A stretch of DNA of 64,000 bases, taken from positions 18,833,665 to 18,897,664 of the forward strand of contig NW_024043372.1 in the NCBI RefSeq assembly GCF_014851395.1, read 5' to 3'. Below, piece by piece: positions 52,231 through 61,000 of the stretch; position 1 is the stretch's first letter; every line of letters starts with the position of its first letter. A program made the position numbers and the translations under genes. Source of the stretch: Micropterus salmoides (lineage: Eukaryota; Chordata; Actinopteri; Centrarchiformes; Centrarchidae). A model generated the notes under the pieces. That model saw only the letters and a list, made by a program, of their open reading frames with translations. It did no database searches and had not been told where the DNA came from.

Positions 52231-52364
52231 CTGTGGTCAGGATCAGCCCCTGCCACTCTCGCCAGCCCTCTGTCATCTCCGACGCCTCGGCTGCTGACGG
52301 GGACCGCTCGTCCACACCCAGCGACATCAACTCACCTCGTCACCGGACCCACTCCCTCTGCAAT
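52231..52364 (+). CDS. kazn: kazrin exon: Ser/Arg-rich linker
   Basis: Acceptor ACATCCAG, preceded by a GT microsatellite at 52,201-52,220; donor GTAAGA. It covers residues 238-282, including ISPCHSRQPSVISDASAADG, then the basic segment SPRHRTHSLCN. The short stretch is dense in Ser/Thr next to Arg and Pro, consistent with a regulated, disordered linker. It ends at a codon boundary with Asn. In mammals I remember a further Gly/Pro/Gln-containing segment of about 17 residues here before the Ser-x-Glu-Asp-Leu-Glu-Asp motif. I find no exon for it in the following intron. Confidence 0.96.
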
Positions 52365-53013
52365 GTAAGAGCTGCCTGGCCCCCTCGACCAAGTAATCAC
52401 ACCTCCACACTTTTCTATAAGTACCTCCCTCTTCCTTTGTCTTCTGCTGAATGTGTCTGTCGACCTGCTGGGTGTCAGCCTGCTTGCTTGGTGTTGGTGA
52501 TGTTATTTTGCATTTGACTTAAGCAATAGTTTGACATTCTGGGAGTTAGATGAAAATATCGATACCACTGTCATATCAAATATATATATATGAGTGCATT
52601 TAATGAGTACAAAAAAGTATACAAACTACAAGTTTGGGTGTTTGGTGTATAGGAGTTTATGTGCTGGACTGATTCTTTGCTGAAAGCAGTCAATTCCTGG
52701 AGTCTTGTTGTCACTGTGAGGGAGACGCCATGAAGTTACTGAGCCTGTCCAAGAAAGAGTCCAGACAATCAAAAGAGTCCAGCCCATAACCCCTGTAAAA
52801 CCACATAATGTTTCTTTTACACTTTGGCTTTTATACAGATCAAACAAACAGGATGTAAAGAGTAAATCAGTGAGTTTTACATCAGGGGTTGCTGTTTGTA
52901 TCAACCTTCTCATCTAAAGTCAATACGCATATTTCCCAAAATGTCAAACGTTTGCTTTAACTTGGCTGTGTGAGAGGACAAACCCAACTTCCTGTCTCCT
53001 CTGCCCCGTTCAG
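52365..53013. other. kazrin intron
   Basis: 649 bp without a recognisable exon on either strand. A search by eye for the Gly/Pro/Gln segment present in mammals found nothing. Confidence 0.75.
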
Positions 53014-53184
53014 TCCATGGAGGACCTGGAGGACCAGAAGCGTAAGAAGAAGAAGGAGAAGATGACTCTGGGATCCCTGTCACGGGTGTTCGCTCGGGGC
53101 AAGCAGCGCAAGTCACTGGACCCTGGCCTCTTTGATGGTACAGCCACCCCTGATTATTACATAGAGGAGGATGCCGATTGGTGA
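53014..53184 (+). CDS. kazn: kazrin exon: basic region; 3'-terminal for the short isoform
   Basis: Acceptor CCCGTTCAG. It encodes SMEDLEDQKRKKKKEKM, a lysine-rich basic stretch resembling a nuclear localisation signal, then SLSRVFARGKQRKSLDPGLFD (residues 283-323). For the long form the exon ends at 53,137 before donor GTACAG, leaving one base of an Asp codon. If that donor is not used, the frame continues as GTATPDYYIEEDADW and stops at 53,182-53,184, giving a 338-residue protein with an acidic, aromatic tail. I remember mammalian short kazrins ending in nearly the same tail, so the read-through is a real isoform and not a chance extension. Confidence 0.95.
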   Translation, partial: SMEDLEDQKRKKKKEKMTLGSLSRVFARGKQRKSLDPGLFDGTATPDYYIEEDADW

Positions 53185-53201
53185 TGCTGAGTGTGAATGT
53201 T

Positions 53202-53206
<5 letters not shown>

Positions 53207-53236
<30 letters not shown>
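53207..53236. repeat. (GT)15 microsatellite in the short-isoform 3' UTR
   Basis: 30 bp of GT, 23 bp after the short-form stop codon. It would be transcribed in the short mRNA. Confidence 0.95.
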
Positions 53237-53238
<2 letters not shown>

Positions 53239-54695
53239 AATTTGTGTGGATATCCACCTGGCTTTCATGAGTGTTTTGTGTGTGGGTTTGACTGGAGGGG
53301 GTTGGGGGGAAACTTTAAAAAAAAAAAAGCCTAAAAGAGACTGCAATTCCCATAAATGTACAGTATATTGCCCTTAAATTGTATGTTTGTAAATTAGATA
53401 TATATTTATAGATATACATGTATGCATATGTATATATGTTTACATGCATATAAATATATACATGGGGTTATTATTGTGTAGACATGTTTATGCTGTATTA
53501 TCTTACAAATGTCTTAATGTTTTTGTTTTTTTTATAACTGGAGACTTGAAGGACTGCTGTTCATATGTAAATAGGAGTTATTGTGAAACTAGTGTTTTTA
53601 CTGTAAATGTCATTTGGCTTTTGGTACTATACTTTATCATGCTTTGCAACATTGACTTCTAAGTTTCTTCTTATTCTCAATCTTACTTGGCCCATTTCTT
53701 ATTATGAAAGAGGAGATATATTATCAGATTGGCTTAATAGAAATTTGATCTCTTGGAATTTAATTGGTGAAATTCTGTTATATTAAATTGCTTGGTGATA
53801 TGAAAAATAGTGCTTTGTTTGAGAGGTATTGCTGGTTACAGGATTGTCATCAAGTTCATGTTATAAATGCTGGCTCACAGTACTTGCAGATAAAACATAT
53901 CACAATGTGGCCATCAGGGAGTTTTTTTCATGAAGGCCTACTCATCCATTTTATGCTAAAAATTATAGTCTCTGTCACTTTAATTACCAACTGGCCAACA
54001 AGGGTTTTAAAGTCAGTCTTCCTTAAAAAATGTAATTGCACAGAGCCTGAATACACAAACAAAAAATTAACAGTAGGCCTCATGCATATTCAGGCTCACT
54101 TATCGCTTGCTGTTGAAACCATGTGCAAGTGCCAAAGGTTAAACACTCATCTTTATAAAATCTGCGTATCATTCTGCCACTGTTAGCTCTAGCCTCGTAA
54201 CATTGTTTATGTCTGACTCATTTCTTACTGAGAGCTATCTAACATGTGCCAATATGTGACGAAGGAATGTGCATTAAACACGTGCATGATCCCTCTGTGT
54301 TGCTTTGATTAGATGTCCATTCATTGCCAATCAAATTAATAATCTCCACAATCCTGTGTTGCTCCTGTGTTTCCCTTTACTTCCTGACTTATCTTTCCTT
54401 GCATTATGAATGCACGATCCCTTTTATTTTTATTGATTTTGCTGTTTTTGTTTTGCTTTCTGTAGAATCCCTCCTCATTTCCTGCAAAGGTGGCTCTAAT
54501 AATTCTATGTCAAATGCTTTGTAATTAAGGAGATGTTCCGTAAAAGATTAAATCTATTGAAGTATTTTATTTAAAACAAAAAAAGACAAAGAGTTAACTT
54601 CAAATATTTATCTGCTGCAGCTGTTGCAGCCAGATGTTGAGGAGGTTTTAGCATTTTCAAAATGAATTATAATTGAAATGAAATCTTATTTTAAA

Positions 54696-54701
54696 AATAA
54701 A
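54696..54701 (+). promoter_or_regulatory. candidate poly(A) signal, short isoform
   Basis: AATAAA followed within 40 nt by T-rich and GT-containing sequence (GTTTTCTGTTCC). It is the best canonical signal in the 1.6 kb after the short-form stop. Position inferred, not shown. Confidence 0.35.
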
Positions 54702-54720
54702 ACTAGTAACTGAATACATC

Positions 54721-55761
54721 CTATGTGGCAGTTTTCTGTTCCATGAGTAATCTTGTTCTTGTGTCCCAGTCTAACGTGTCTCTCCCTCTCCTTCTGCCAT
54801 TTCTAATGGCAACTCTCTCCTGCCAGTGAGTAACTCCTCATCTGTGATTACCAGCTGTCTGTTTCTGCACTCTGGGGATTATTCATATGACTCGGGTCCA
54901 TTCGGAAAAAAATTCTAGTTTGTGTCATTTTTTTTGTGGAAACTCTTTTGAAAGAGATGGTGGACTTTGCATGCAGCATTTTTGTCAGCATGTAAGTACG
55001 AATCAGGTAAACACACATTCATTCATCCTGGATTCGTCGGTTCAGTATGAATCAGTGTTTTCCTGTTGTTGAGATAGGCGGTTAATGGGCAGGAGCATGA
55101 TGTTTTATGAATAATCCCTGTGTCTCTAATACATTATCCTAATGGTCTTAAATCCCCTCATAACCATCAGGTAGTTACTGAAGTATTTTAACAACTTTAC
55201 TAAACGTGGTACTGTAGTTTTAGCACTGACTGGACTACTACACTCTCATGAAAGAAATGAATGAGTTATATATTCTCTGAATTTCAACCCCATTTCAGGT
55301 TTAGATTTAGATTTAGAGAGTTTTGTTTGTTCTTTTTAAAGAAACCTAGTTATCTGTTTTATCACACAGTACAGCTCCAGTGAATTATTCTGGCTCCATC
55401 TAGTGGCCATGTAGTTGAATCCCAAAATATTTGATTGTCAATATTTGGCAAAAGAAAGGGTTGAAACTACTTTTCACCCAGTAAACTGATAACTGTAACT
55501 TGGTAATTATTATTAAACACAAGAAGAGGTCAGAAAGGCATATTTCTGTTGTTGATGTACAACACGATGCTGGTATTTTAGTGTAGCATCTAATTTGTTG
55601 GTACGTATCAATACACATTGTGGCGGTGTATTTTTGATGCAAATACCCTCTGATTTTTATGTTGATTTGTATCCAGATGAGTCATTTTTTTGATTTCCAT
55701 ATCCCTCTGACCCTGAACCCCCTCCTGCATACCACACCATAACTTCTCCTGAACAATCCAG
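54721..55761. other. kazrin intron, remainder
   Basis: No coding signal. TTTAGATTTAGATTTAGAG near 55,301 is a short tandem repeat. Confidence 0.7.
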
Positions 55762-55952
55762 ACTCTGACAGCCTCACACAACAGAGCCTGTCTGATGGAG
55801 AGGAGCAGCTGGACCGCCTCCAGCAGGCAGAGCTCACTCGAAACACATGCATGTCGCTGTGGAGGGCAGGTGCAGTCCAGGCCTGGCTGGAGGTTGTCAT
55901 GGGAATGCCCATGTACATCCGAGCCTGCTCTGAAAACGTCAAAAGTGGCAAG
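55762..55952 (+). CDS. kazn: kazrin exon: acidic linker and first half of SAM1
   Basis: Acceptor AACAATCCAG; donor GTACAC. AC completes an Asp codon, then SDSLTQQSLSDGEEQLDRLQ and SLWRAGAVQAWLEVVM… to ENVKSGK (residues 324-387). Trp-x-x-x-x-Val-x-x-Trp-Leu is the start of a SAM domain as found in the liprin family. The exon is present only in the long form. The Ser/Glu-rich first third is likely unstructured. The fish sequence differs from mammals in the linker but keeps the SAM core. Confidence 0.96.
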
Positions 55953-56073
55953 GTACACCTTTGGTACAATGTGGTTTGTTTGCTTTGTGCCTGAGAGTGG
56001 GGCATGATTTTAGCAGATGGGCACATTTTGATGCTGTTCTTGTTTGATAAAGTACTGTATTTCTGTTATGTAG

Positions 56074-56192
56074 GTGCTGCTAGGCCTGACAGATGAGGAT
56101 TTAGAGCTCGGTCTGGGTATCAGTAACCCCATTCATCGCAGGAAACTAAGACTGGCCATTGAGGATTATAGGAGAGCTGAAGGGGACCAAGG
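56074..56192 (+). CDS. kazn: kazrin exon: second half of SAM1
   Basis: Acceptor GTTATGTAG; donor GTGAGC. VLLGLTDEDLELGLGISNP then HRRKLRLAIEDYRRAEG (residues 388-426), plus two bases of a Gly codon. L-T-D-E-D-L-x-L-G-L-G-I and the Arg-Arg-Lys-Leu helix are standard SAM positions. The acceptor tract is short and interrupted by purines, so it may be a weaker site. Confidence 0.96.
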
Positions 56193-56284
56193 GTGAGCAG
56201 CAGCTAACAAAACCCTGAAGAAGTTCAGTGTTTGTTGTTTGATAAAAAGTTAATACTTTTCAAAGTAAGTTTAATATTCCTGTT

Positions 56285-56795
56285 CAAGAGTGGAAGGTAA
56301 CTACACACATTTTCTCAAGTATTGTAATTAAGTACAATATTGAGGTACTTAACTTGAGTATTTCCATTCCATGCTACTTTACTTCTACTCCTTTACAATC
56401 CAGAAGGAAATATCGTACTTTTTACACCACTACATGATGCTTACAAATTGCAAAAACCTACAAAGAGCTTAAAAACATGATGTATTGTTACATATTTAAC
56501 CACCCAATAGTGTATAAAATATTTAAAATGATCTCCACCTGGCCCAGCTGCAACAGTAAAATGCTAGTTACACATTAATGCAGCATTAATAACAATCCAA
56601 CAATATAATATATACTGTTATATCACTAATAGGTGTGCTTTTATACATTATGAGTACTTTTACTTTTGACACTGAAAGTACATTGTGCTAATATTATTTA
56701 TGTGATTTTAATTAATGTTTTTAATGCTGGACTTCAACTTGTGGTATTGCTACTTGTACTTGAGTAAAGGATCTGAAAATTTGCTGATCAGTGGT
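56285..56795. repeat. interspersed repeat family B, long copy, inside a kazrin intron
   Basis: It contains GTACTTAACTTGAGTATTTC, TACTTCTACTCCTTTACA, TCGTACTTTTTACACCACTA and, near the end, TACTTGTACTTGAGTAAAGG. I recognise these as parts of a very common teleost repeat, here about 500 bp. Its end lies fewer than 20 bp from the splice acceptor of the next exon. Confidence 0.6.
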
Positions 56796-56812
56796 TTCTA
56801 TTCATCCTCTAG

Positions 56813-57044
56813 ACTATCAAAAGCATCGGAGATGGACCATCACTGGGTTGCAACATCCTGGCTGAGTGATGTGGGATTGCCTCAATACTCCCAGACCTTC
56901 CAGACTCATTTAGTGGATGGGCGAGTGCTGAACTCCCTGAGCCGCAGAGACCTGGAGAGATTCCTCAACATCAGCGACCAGTACCACCAGACAAGTCTAC
57001 TCCTGGCAATCCAGCTCTTGCAGATGCTCAGTTTTGATAAAGAG
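56813..57044 (+). CDS. kazn: kazrin exon: SAM2
   Basis: Acceptor TTCATCCTCTAG; donor GTCAGA (weak). It runs from LSKASEMDHHWVATSWLSDV through LPQYSQTFQTHLVDGRVLNS to …LLLAIQLLQMLSFDKE (residues 427-504), almost the whole of a SAM domain in one exon. W-L-x-D-x-G-L-x-x-Y and L-V-D-G-R-x-L-N-x-L are the kazrin/liprin SAM2 signature. The upstream polypyrimidine tract is partly built from an interspersed repeat. If the donor is missed the frame runs on 32 codons to a stop at about 57,138, which would truncate SAM3. Confidence 0.96.
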
Positions 57045-57254
57045 GTCAGATTGTGGATCAAAATTGAGATTAGTCTTTTCAGCAGTCTTTTCTCAATTGC
57101 TCCTTTACTCGACTACCGGTTTCACTATTATCCACTGTAGCTTGAGGCACACAGCCCTTGGTGCTGCATTATCTCAGCAGGCCCTCATCCTTCCCTGACC
57201 TCTCTATGTGCCACTAAGTGCTTGTACAGTTATGTGTGTGTTGTGTTTTCGCAG

Positions 57255-57356
57255 GCCCTGCAGGCACGGCGGGCAAAGTGTGAGCAACAAGACTGGGATC
57301 CCATTGTTTGGACATGTCACAGAGTAATGAAGTGGATCAGAGACATAGACCTCAAG
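57255..57356 (+). CDS. kazn: kazrin exon: SAM2-SAM3 linker and start of SAM3
   Basis: Acceptor GTTTTCGCAG; donor GTGGGT. Exactly 34 codons (residues 505-538): ALQARRAKCEQQDWDPIVWT… to MKWIRDIDLK. The basic helix ARRAKCE is followed by the W-x-x-x-x-V-x-x-W-[IV]-R-D start of the third SAM domain. Both ends are phase 0. Confidence 0.96.
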
Positions 57357-58233
57357 GTGGGTGGGAGGTCAGTGATGGTATTCCCCTTTGCTCAGGAGAT
57401 TTCTAGAGCACATTGCAACCACATACCTCCTATTAGTTTCTAGGACTCCCTCAAAATGAATGATAGCTATCCTGCCTCACCACTGCTGAGAGAATTTAGA
57501 AAAAAAAATACTGGCGTGTAAGTGTTTTTTTTCTGGATGCACAGTAGGTAATACTTTACCAGCCTTCAGTTTTCAGTATGGCTTGCCTTTGGTCAACATG
57601 TAGCTCTAGAAGCTAAAACAGAATTTCTGTCCCCCTTAGATAAACAACAATTTATTTTAGTGCTTTTAAAGGCCTGGCCACGTTAATTAGACTTTTGTCC
57701 TAATTTGGCACCTTTGGCAGGACTTTTAGATAAAGTCTGAAGTAATTACAATTAGGATACTTTCCTGTATTCAGCTGCCATTATGTGGAATGAGCTACCG
57801 GTGAGCATTATGAAGTCCTCACTAAAAAATGGCTGAGTGGCCGATTGACCTCACAATAACAAGTATAAAATAAAATAGCATTTGCATTATTGTATAGTAA
57901 CATTGTGACAGAAATAGTATTGTATGTATATATGAATGTGTAAGGACTAATATTATTGTATATTGTATTGTTACTGAATTAAATTTTTTAAGAGATACGA
58001 TGTATAATTGGATGCTGCTAATAACTAACTAGTTGCCTTATCATGATGCTTCTACCCATTTGCCTTCCTAATAAGGACCACAATGCAAATAAGCCATCTG
58101 GCTTTATTGTGTTTTTGTCCTTTTGATGGTATCTGTAGCTGGGGCATCTATTACTGGAGGCGCCACTTAAATTTACAATTAATAAAGAAGTTTAATCAAT
58201 CAATCAATTGTGCCTATGTGTTGTGATCGTCAG
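57357..58233. other. kazrin intron
   Basis: 877 bp, AT-rich; no other feature apart from AATCAATCAATC just before the acceptor. Confidence 0.75.
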
Positions 58234-58400
58234 GAGTATGCAGACAATCTTCAGGGTAAAGGAATTCATGGAGCTATGATGGCTCTGGACCCATCCTTTG
58301 ACACAGATGCCATGGCCAAAGCCCTGGGGATACCCAGCAACAAACACATGCTGCATCGGCACCTGTATGAAGAGATGAAATCTCTCGCTGTCCCTCACAG
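58234..58400 (+). CDS. kazn: kazrin exon: most of SAM3
   Basis: Acceptor GATCGTCAG, with a poor pyrimidine tract; donor GTAGAT. EYADNLQGKGIHGAMMALDP then FDTDAMAKALGIPSNKHMLH to EEMKSLAVPH (residues 539-593), plus AG of a Ser codon. A-L-G-I-P-x-x-K-H is the conserved last helix of the liprin/kazrin SAM3. This completes the three-SAM module, which in liprins binds other scaffold proteins; in the long kazrin form it has been linked to microtubule association. Confidence 0.96.
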
Positions 58401-58611
58401 GTAGATTAAAAACCCTTCGACAATTGTTGCATACTTTCTTATTCTGCCCTGTTCTAAAAGCAACAAGGGATTTTGCTCTAAGACATACTTTATGTCTTAA
58501 AGTATGGCCATGTTATCGTGACTCCTGTGAAAATAGATGTGATTAACTGAGAGCTAGACTTTACAATCATGCACATAAATGAATAAGTCTTATAATTCCT
58601 TGTATTCACAG

Positions 58612-58708
58612 CAGTGCAGAGCAGGGCAATGAGGTTATCGGTTCCTCTTCACCTGTGGCTGTTAACCGCTTTGCTGAGGAGAGGGTGTCTATGAGAAGAT
58701 CAGCCAAG
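58612..58708 (+). CDS. kazn: kazrin exon: Ser-rich tail, part 1
   Basis: SSAEQGNEVIGSSSPVAVNR to RVSMRRSAK (residues 594-626), low in conservation and rich in Ser and Arg, with R-x-S phosphosite-like positions. The acceptor is CACAGCAG, a tandem NAGNAG site. Use of the first AG gives Ser-Ser-Ala, use of the second (exon from 58,615) gives Ser-Ala, both in frame. Donor GTATAA. The tail of mammalian kazrin at this point is longer, so part of it may be missing or too diverged to recognise. Confidence 0.9.
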
Positions 58709-59919
58709 GTATAATTCATTTCACACTCATATCATATTATTGGAATATATCGTGTTTAGTCAAAAAATATATTTACACAAAGTTTCAGTGACAGTCAGTT
58801 TCCCAGCGCTGTGCAGCGGTTGGCTAGTTGCAGACATTATGATTTTATCCCACATACCAGACTTAGCAGTTGTTGTAATTGTTAAACTTTTTTGTTTACA
58901 TATATTTATACATACATCTTCCTGGGAGTTCTCCTTACATGTCAAACCCTAGTTTGATTCTGGCTGGGTACCTTTGTTGCATACCCATCTCTTCCCCTAC
59001 ATTTCTTGTCTTTCTTTACTTAGCCACCTGTCAAATAAAGTATAAAATTACAAAATACATACAATTATACACAGGACAATATATATGTTTCTTCACATTT
59101 GTGTTGCTTTTCTTGTTGTAACTTGTGTAATTCTCACACTACACACATGAAAGCTAGCCACCTATTATTCTACATAACAAAACCATTCAAAACTTGTAGT
59201 TGTGAAGTTGTAATACAATTGCACTGTTCTACAACTGAATTAAAGAGAAGAGAGAGGGAATGTTGCTTCCTTAATGTGATGTATTTCTTTGAGATGCTGA
59301 GGTGGGACATGGGGGACACAGGGAGCGATCATTTTAAAGTATTAAATGGCATGTTGCGTATGGGAGACAAAGTTTATTTGGTGGAAGGTTTAGAAGGGCG
59401 ACAATGGAGGCTCCCTGGTAGCCTAAAGGTTAAGACACGTACTACATAACTGCAACATCCACAGTTCAAGTCCTGGCCGTGAGACCTTTGTTGAATGTCT
59501 TACCCTGCTCTCTCTCTCTCCACCTATTTTTCCTGTCCCTCTCTACTGGCTTTCAAAGGCAAAAAATGCCCAAAAAATAATGGAATTGAAAAAAGAAGGC
59601 TGACGTTGTTCAGAAATCTGTTTAATTGGTTGTTGTTGCAGCATGATATTACAATTTGGATATAAAAATAAGTCATGAAATAGATGTACGTTGAAAAACG
59701 TTTAAATGGTGTCACTCAAAAATACTTTATTTATCTAGAGGAAAATGCAACTGAAACTGTATTCGTTCATCTAGTGAGTAGACTTTTGCATTTACACTGC
59801 AATTGACTTTAATGTCAGCTAATAATATTTGACTTTTTTGAGAAAGGCCAATGTCTTATTTTGGATTCAAAGTTTAAAAAACCCACCACATTCATTTTAA
59901 TGCCTGTTCATTTTTCCAG
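58709..59919. other. last kazrin intron
   Basis: 1.2 kb, containing the SINE above and AT-rich DNA. No further exon is seen that could supply the longer Ser-rich tail of mammalian kazrin. Confidence 0.7.
59408..59585 (+). repeat. tRNA-derived SINE inside the last kazrin intron
   Basis: A box TAGCCTAAAGG at 59,420-59,430 fits the consensus exactly. The B box AGTTCAAGTCC lies about 30 nt downstream, followed by a body with CT-rich DNA and an A-rich tail (GCAAAAAATGCCCAAAAAAT). It is in the same direction as the gene. The head matches the reversed element at 61,783-61,938. Confidence 0.75.
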
Positions 59920-60081
59920 AGTCCGCTGAGGTTACGTGCGAACAGCCACTCTGTGGAGCGATCTCTGGGCTTCCACGGCAGCTGTGGCTCTCTACCGAGA
60001 GAGGCCAGAGTTCAGGCTGTTCCCAGGGCCAAAGGCAGCCCGATGCACACCTACAAGAGTGTTGAAATCACCAATGTCTGA
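59920..60081 (+). CDS. kazn: kazrin last exon, C-terminus
   Basis: Acceptor TTCATTTTTCCAG. It encodes 53 codons (residues 627-679), SPLRLRANSHSVERSLGFHG… to KGSPMHTYKSVEITNV, then TGA at 60,079-60,081. The ending S-[LV]-E-[IV]-T-N-V is the kazrin C-terminus as I know it. T-x-V-COOH also fits a class I PDZ-binding motif. The region before it is basic and Ser-rich and less conserved. Confidence 0.95.
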   Translation, partial: SPLRLRANSHSVERSLGFHGSCGSLPREARVQAVPRAKGSPMHTYKSVEITNV

Positions 60082-61000
60082 ACAAGCCTCAGCCATCAAC
60101 ATCACTCACGTTGTTACAATTGTTTACATTGTTTTTGTATTATAGTTGTTCACTATTGACAGTGACCTACACTCAGCATTGCTGACCTTTTACGATGAGA
60201 TTGTCTTAAAGGGTTGTAACACTTCAATGAATAATTCAAACATATTATTATTTTGGGCAAATTAATAATAACATATATTCTGAACAGAGACCTGATGGAG
60301 CTGGTCATTTTTTTTCCAACTACATTTCCAAATGAGTTTTATATCATGAGTTTAGAGAAGGCTTAAGAGTAGCCTACAAAAATAACTGAACACAATGTTC
60401 TCCTTTGATGCCTTATATGAAATAGGTCTCACACTACTGTTGTTTACTGCTCCTCTCTTTTCAACTATTTCTAACGTGTCAGTTAACTTTTTTCATTGTT
60501 GCACATGTAAGTAAATTAATAATTGTGCTTGTGGAAAAAAGTCAATATAATGTGTTTTCACTGTAGAGATACATATTCACTGTTAAGGACCTGAACTGTG
60601 ACATGTCAGCAGCTCTACATACCTGAGTGAGACATTGTTTGTGTTGGTCCTCAAGCTACTCTGGTCCTCTATTGGTCCATGCAAGTTCCCCATCACAATT
60701 AATATCATCACTAGAAAAGATAGTAGATCTTAGATTAAAACAACATTAAAAGATGTGAAATCTGGACACGTGGGGGAGCTAATGTCACCACAATGGCCAA
60801 GAGGTGCAACCGTTATGACTGCACACAAGACAATCTTTAACATGGGTTCTGTACTTTTGAAAACTGGTAAAATCCATATACTCATTAGTGTTAAATAATA
60901 GAATAATTTAATTAGTGAAATTTTGTTTTGTTGTTTTGATTTACATTTGACTGCAAATGTTGAAAACATTCATTATATGTGGGTGATATGTATATTAAAC
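60082..61000 (+). other. probable 3' untranslated region of the long kazrin isoform
   Basis: AT-rich with no open frame of note. ATTAAA at 60,994-60,999, followed by GT-rich sequence (GTTGAATGTTGGGTTTTG), is the best poly(A) candidate, with a second ATTAAA at 61,042-61,047. The end of the transcript is not fixed by the sequence. Confidence 0.45.
60994..60999 (+). promoter_or_regulatory. candidate poly(A) signal, long isoform
   Basis: ATTAAA, the commonest variant of AATAAA, with GT-rich DNA within 20-30 nt downstream. Confidence 0.35.

Larger units (their letters stand above)
53185..54720 (+). other. probable 3' untranslated region of the short kazrin isoform
   Basis: Directly after the short-form stop come a (GT)15 run at 53,207-53,236, a G-rich then A-rich stretch near 53,295-53,330 and AT-rich sequence with TATATA runs. 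Candidate poly(A) signals are ATTAAA at 54,273-54,278 and AATAAA at 54,696-54,701, each followed by T/GT-rich DNA. In the long form all of this is intron. Confidence 0.5.
35988..60081 (+). other. kazn: kazrin gene, coding span (kazn)
   Basis: Thirteen certain exons and one candidate first exon read as one protein colinear with vertebrate kazrin. The exon lengths 31, 192, 137, 171, 181, 134, 124, 191, 119, 232, 102, 167, 97 and 162 nt total 2,040 nt and stay in frame through every junction, giving 679 residues. Known biology of the family: kazrin binds periplakin and the catenin ARVCF at cell junctions, influences RhoA and keratinocyte adhesion, and its short form has been linked to clathrin adaptor AP-1, EHD proteins and dynein-dynactin in endosome recycling. 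Layout of the product: coiled coil (about residues 11-180), a Ser-rich linker, a Lys/Arg-rich basic stretch, then three SAM domains as in liprins. Residue numbers in the exon entries assume the start at 35,988. Further 5' exons, such as the longer N-terminus of mammalian isoforms, were not found and probably lie before position 1. Confidence 0.95.

Noticed and set aside
54781..54860. CTGCCAG followed by a short open segment, considered as an extra kazrin exon
   Set aside because: No matching donor in a phase compatible with the neighbouring exons (one base left before, two needed after), and no resemblance to kazrin.
55608..56026. Two overlapping minus-strand frames of about 115 codons
   Set aside because: They are antisense shadows of the SAM1 exon at 55,762-55,952.
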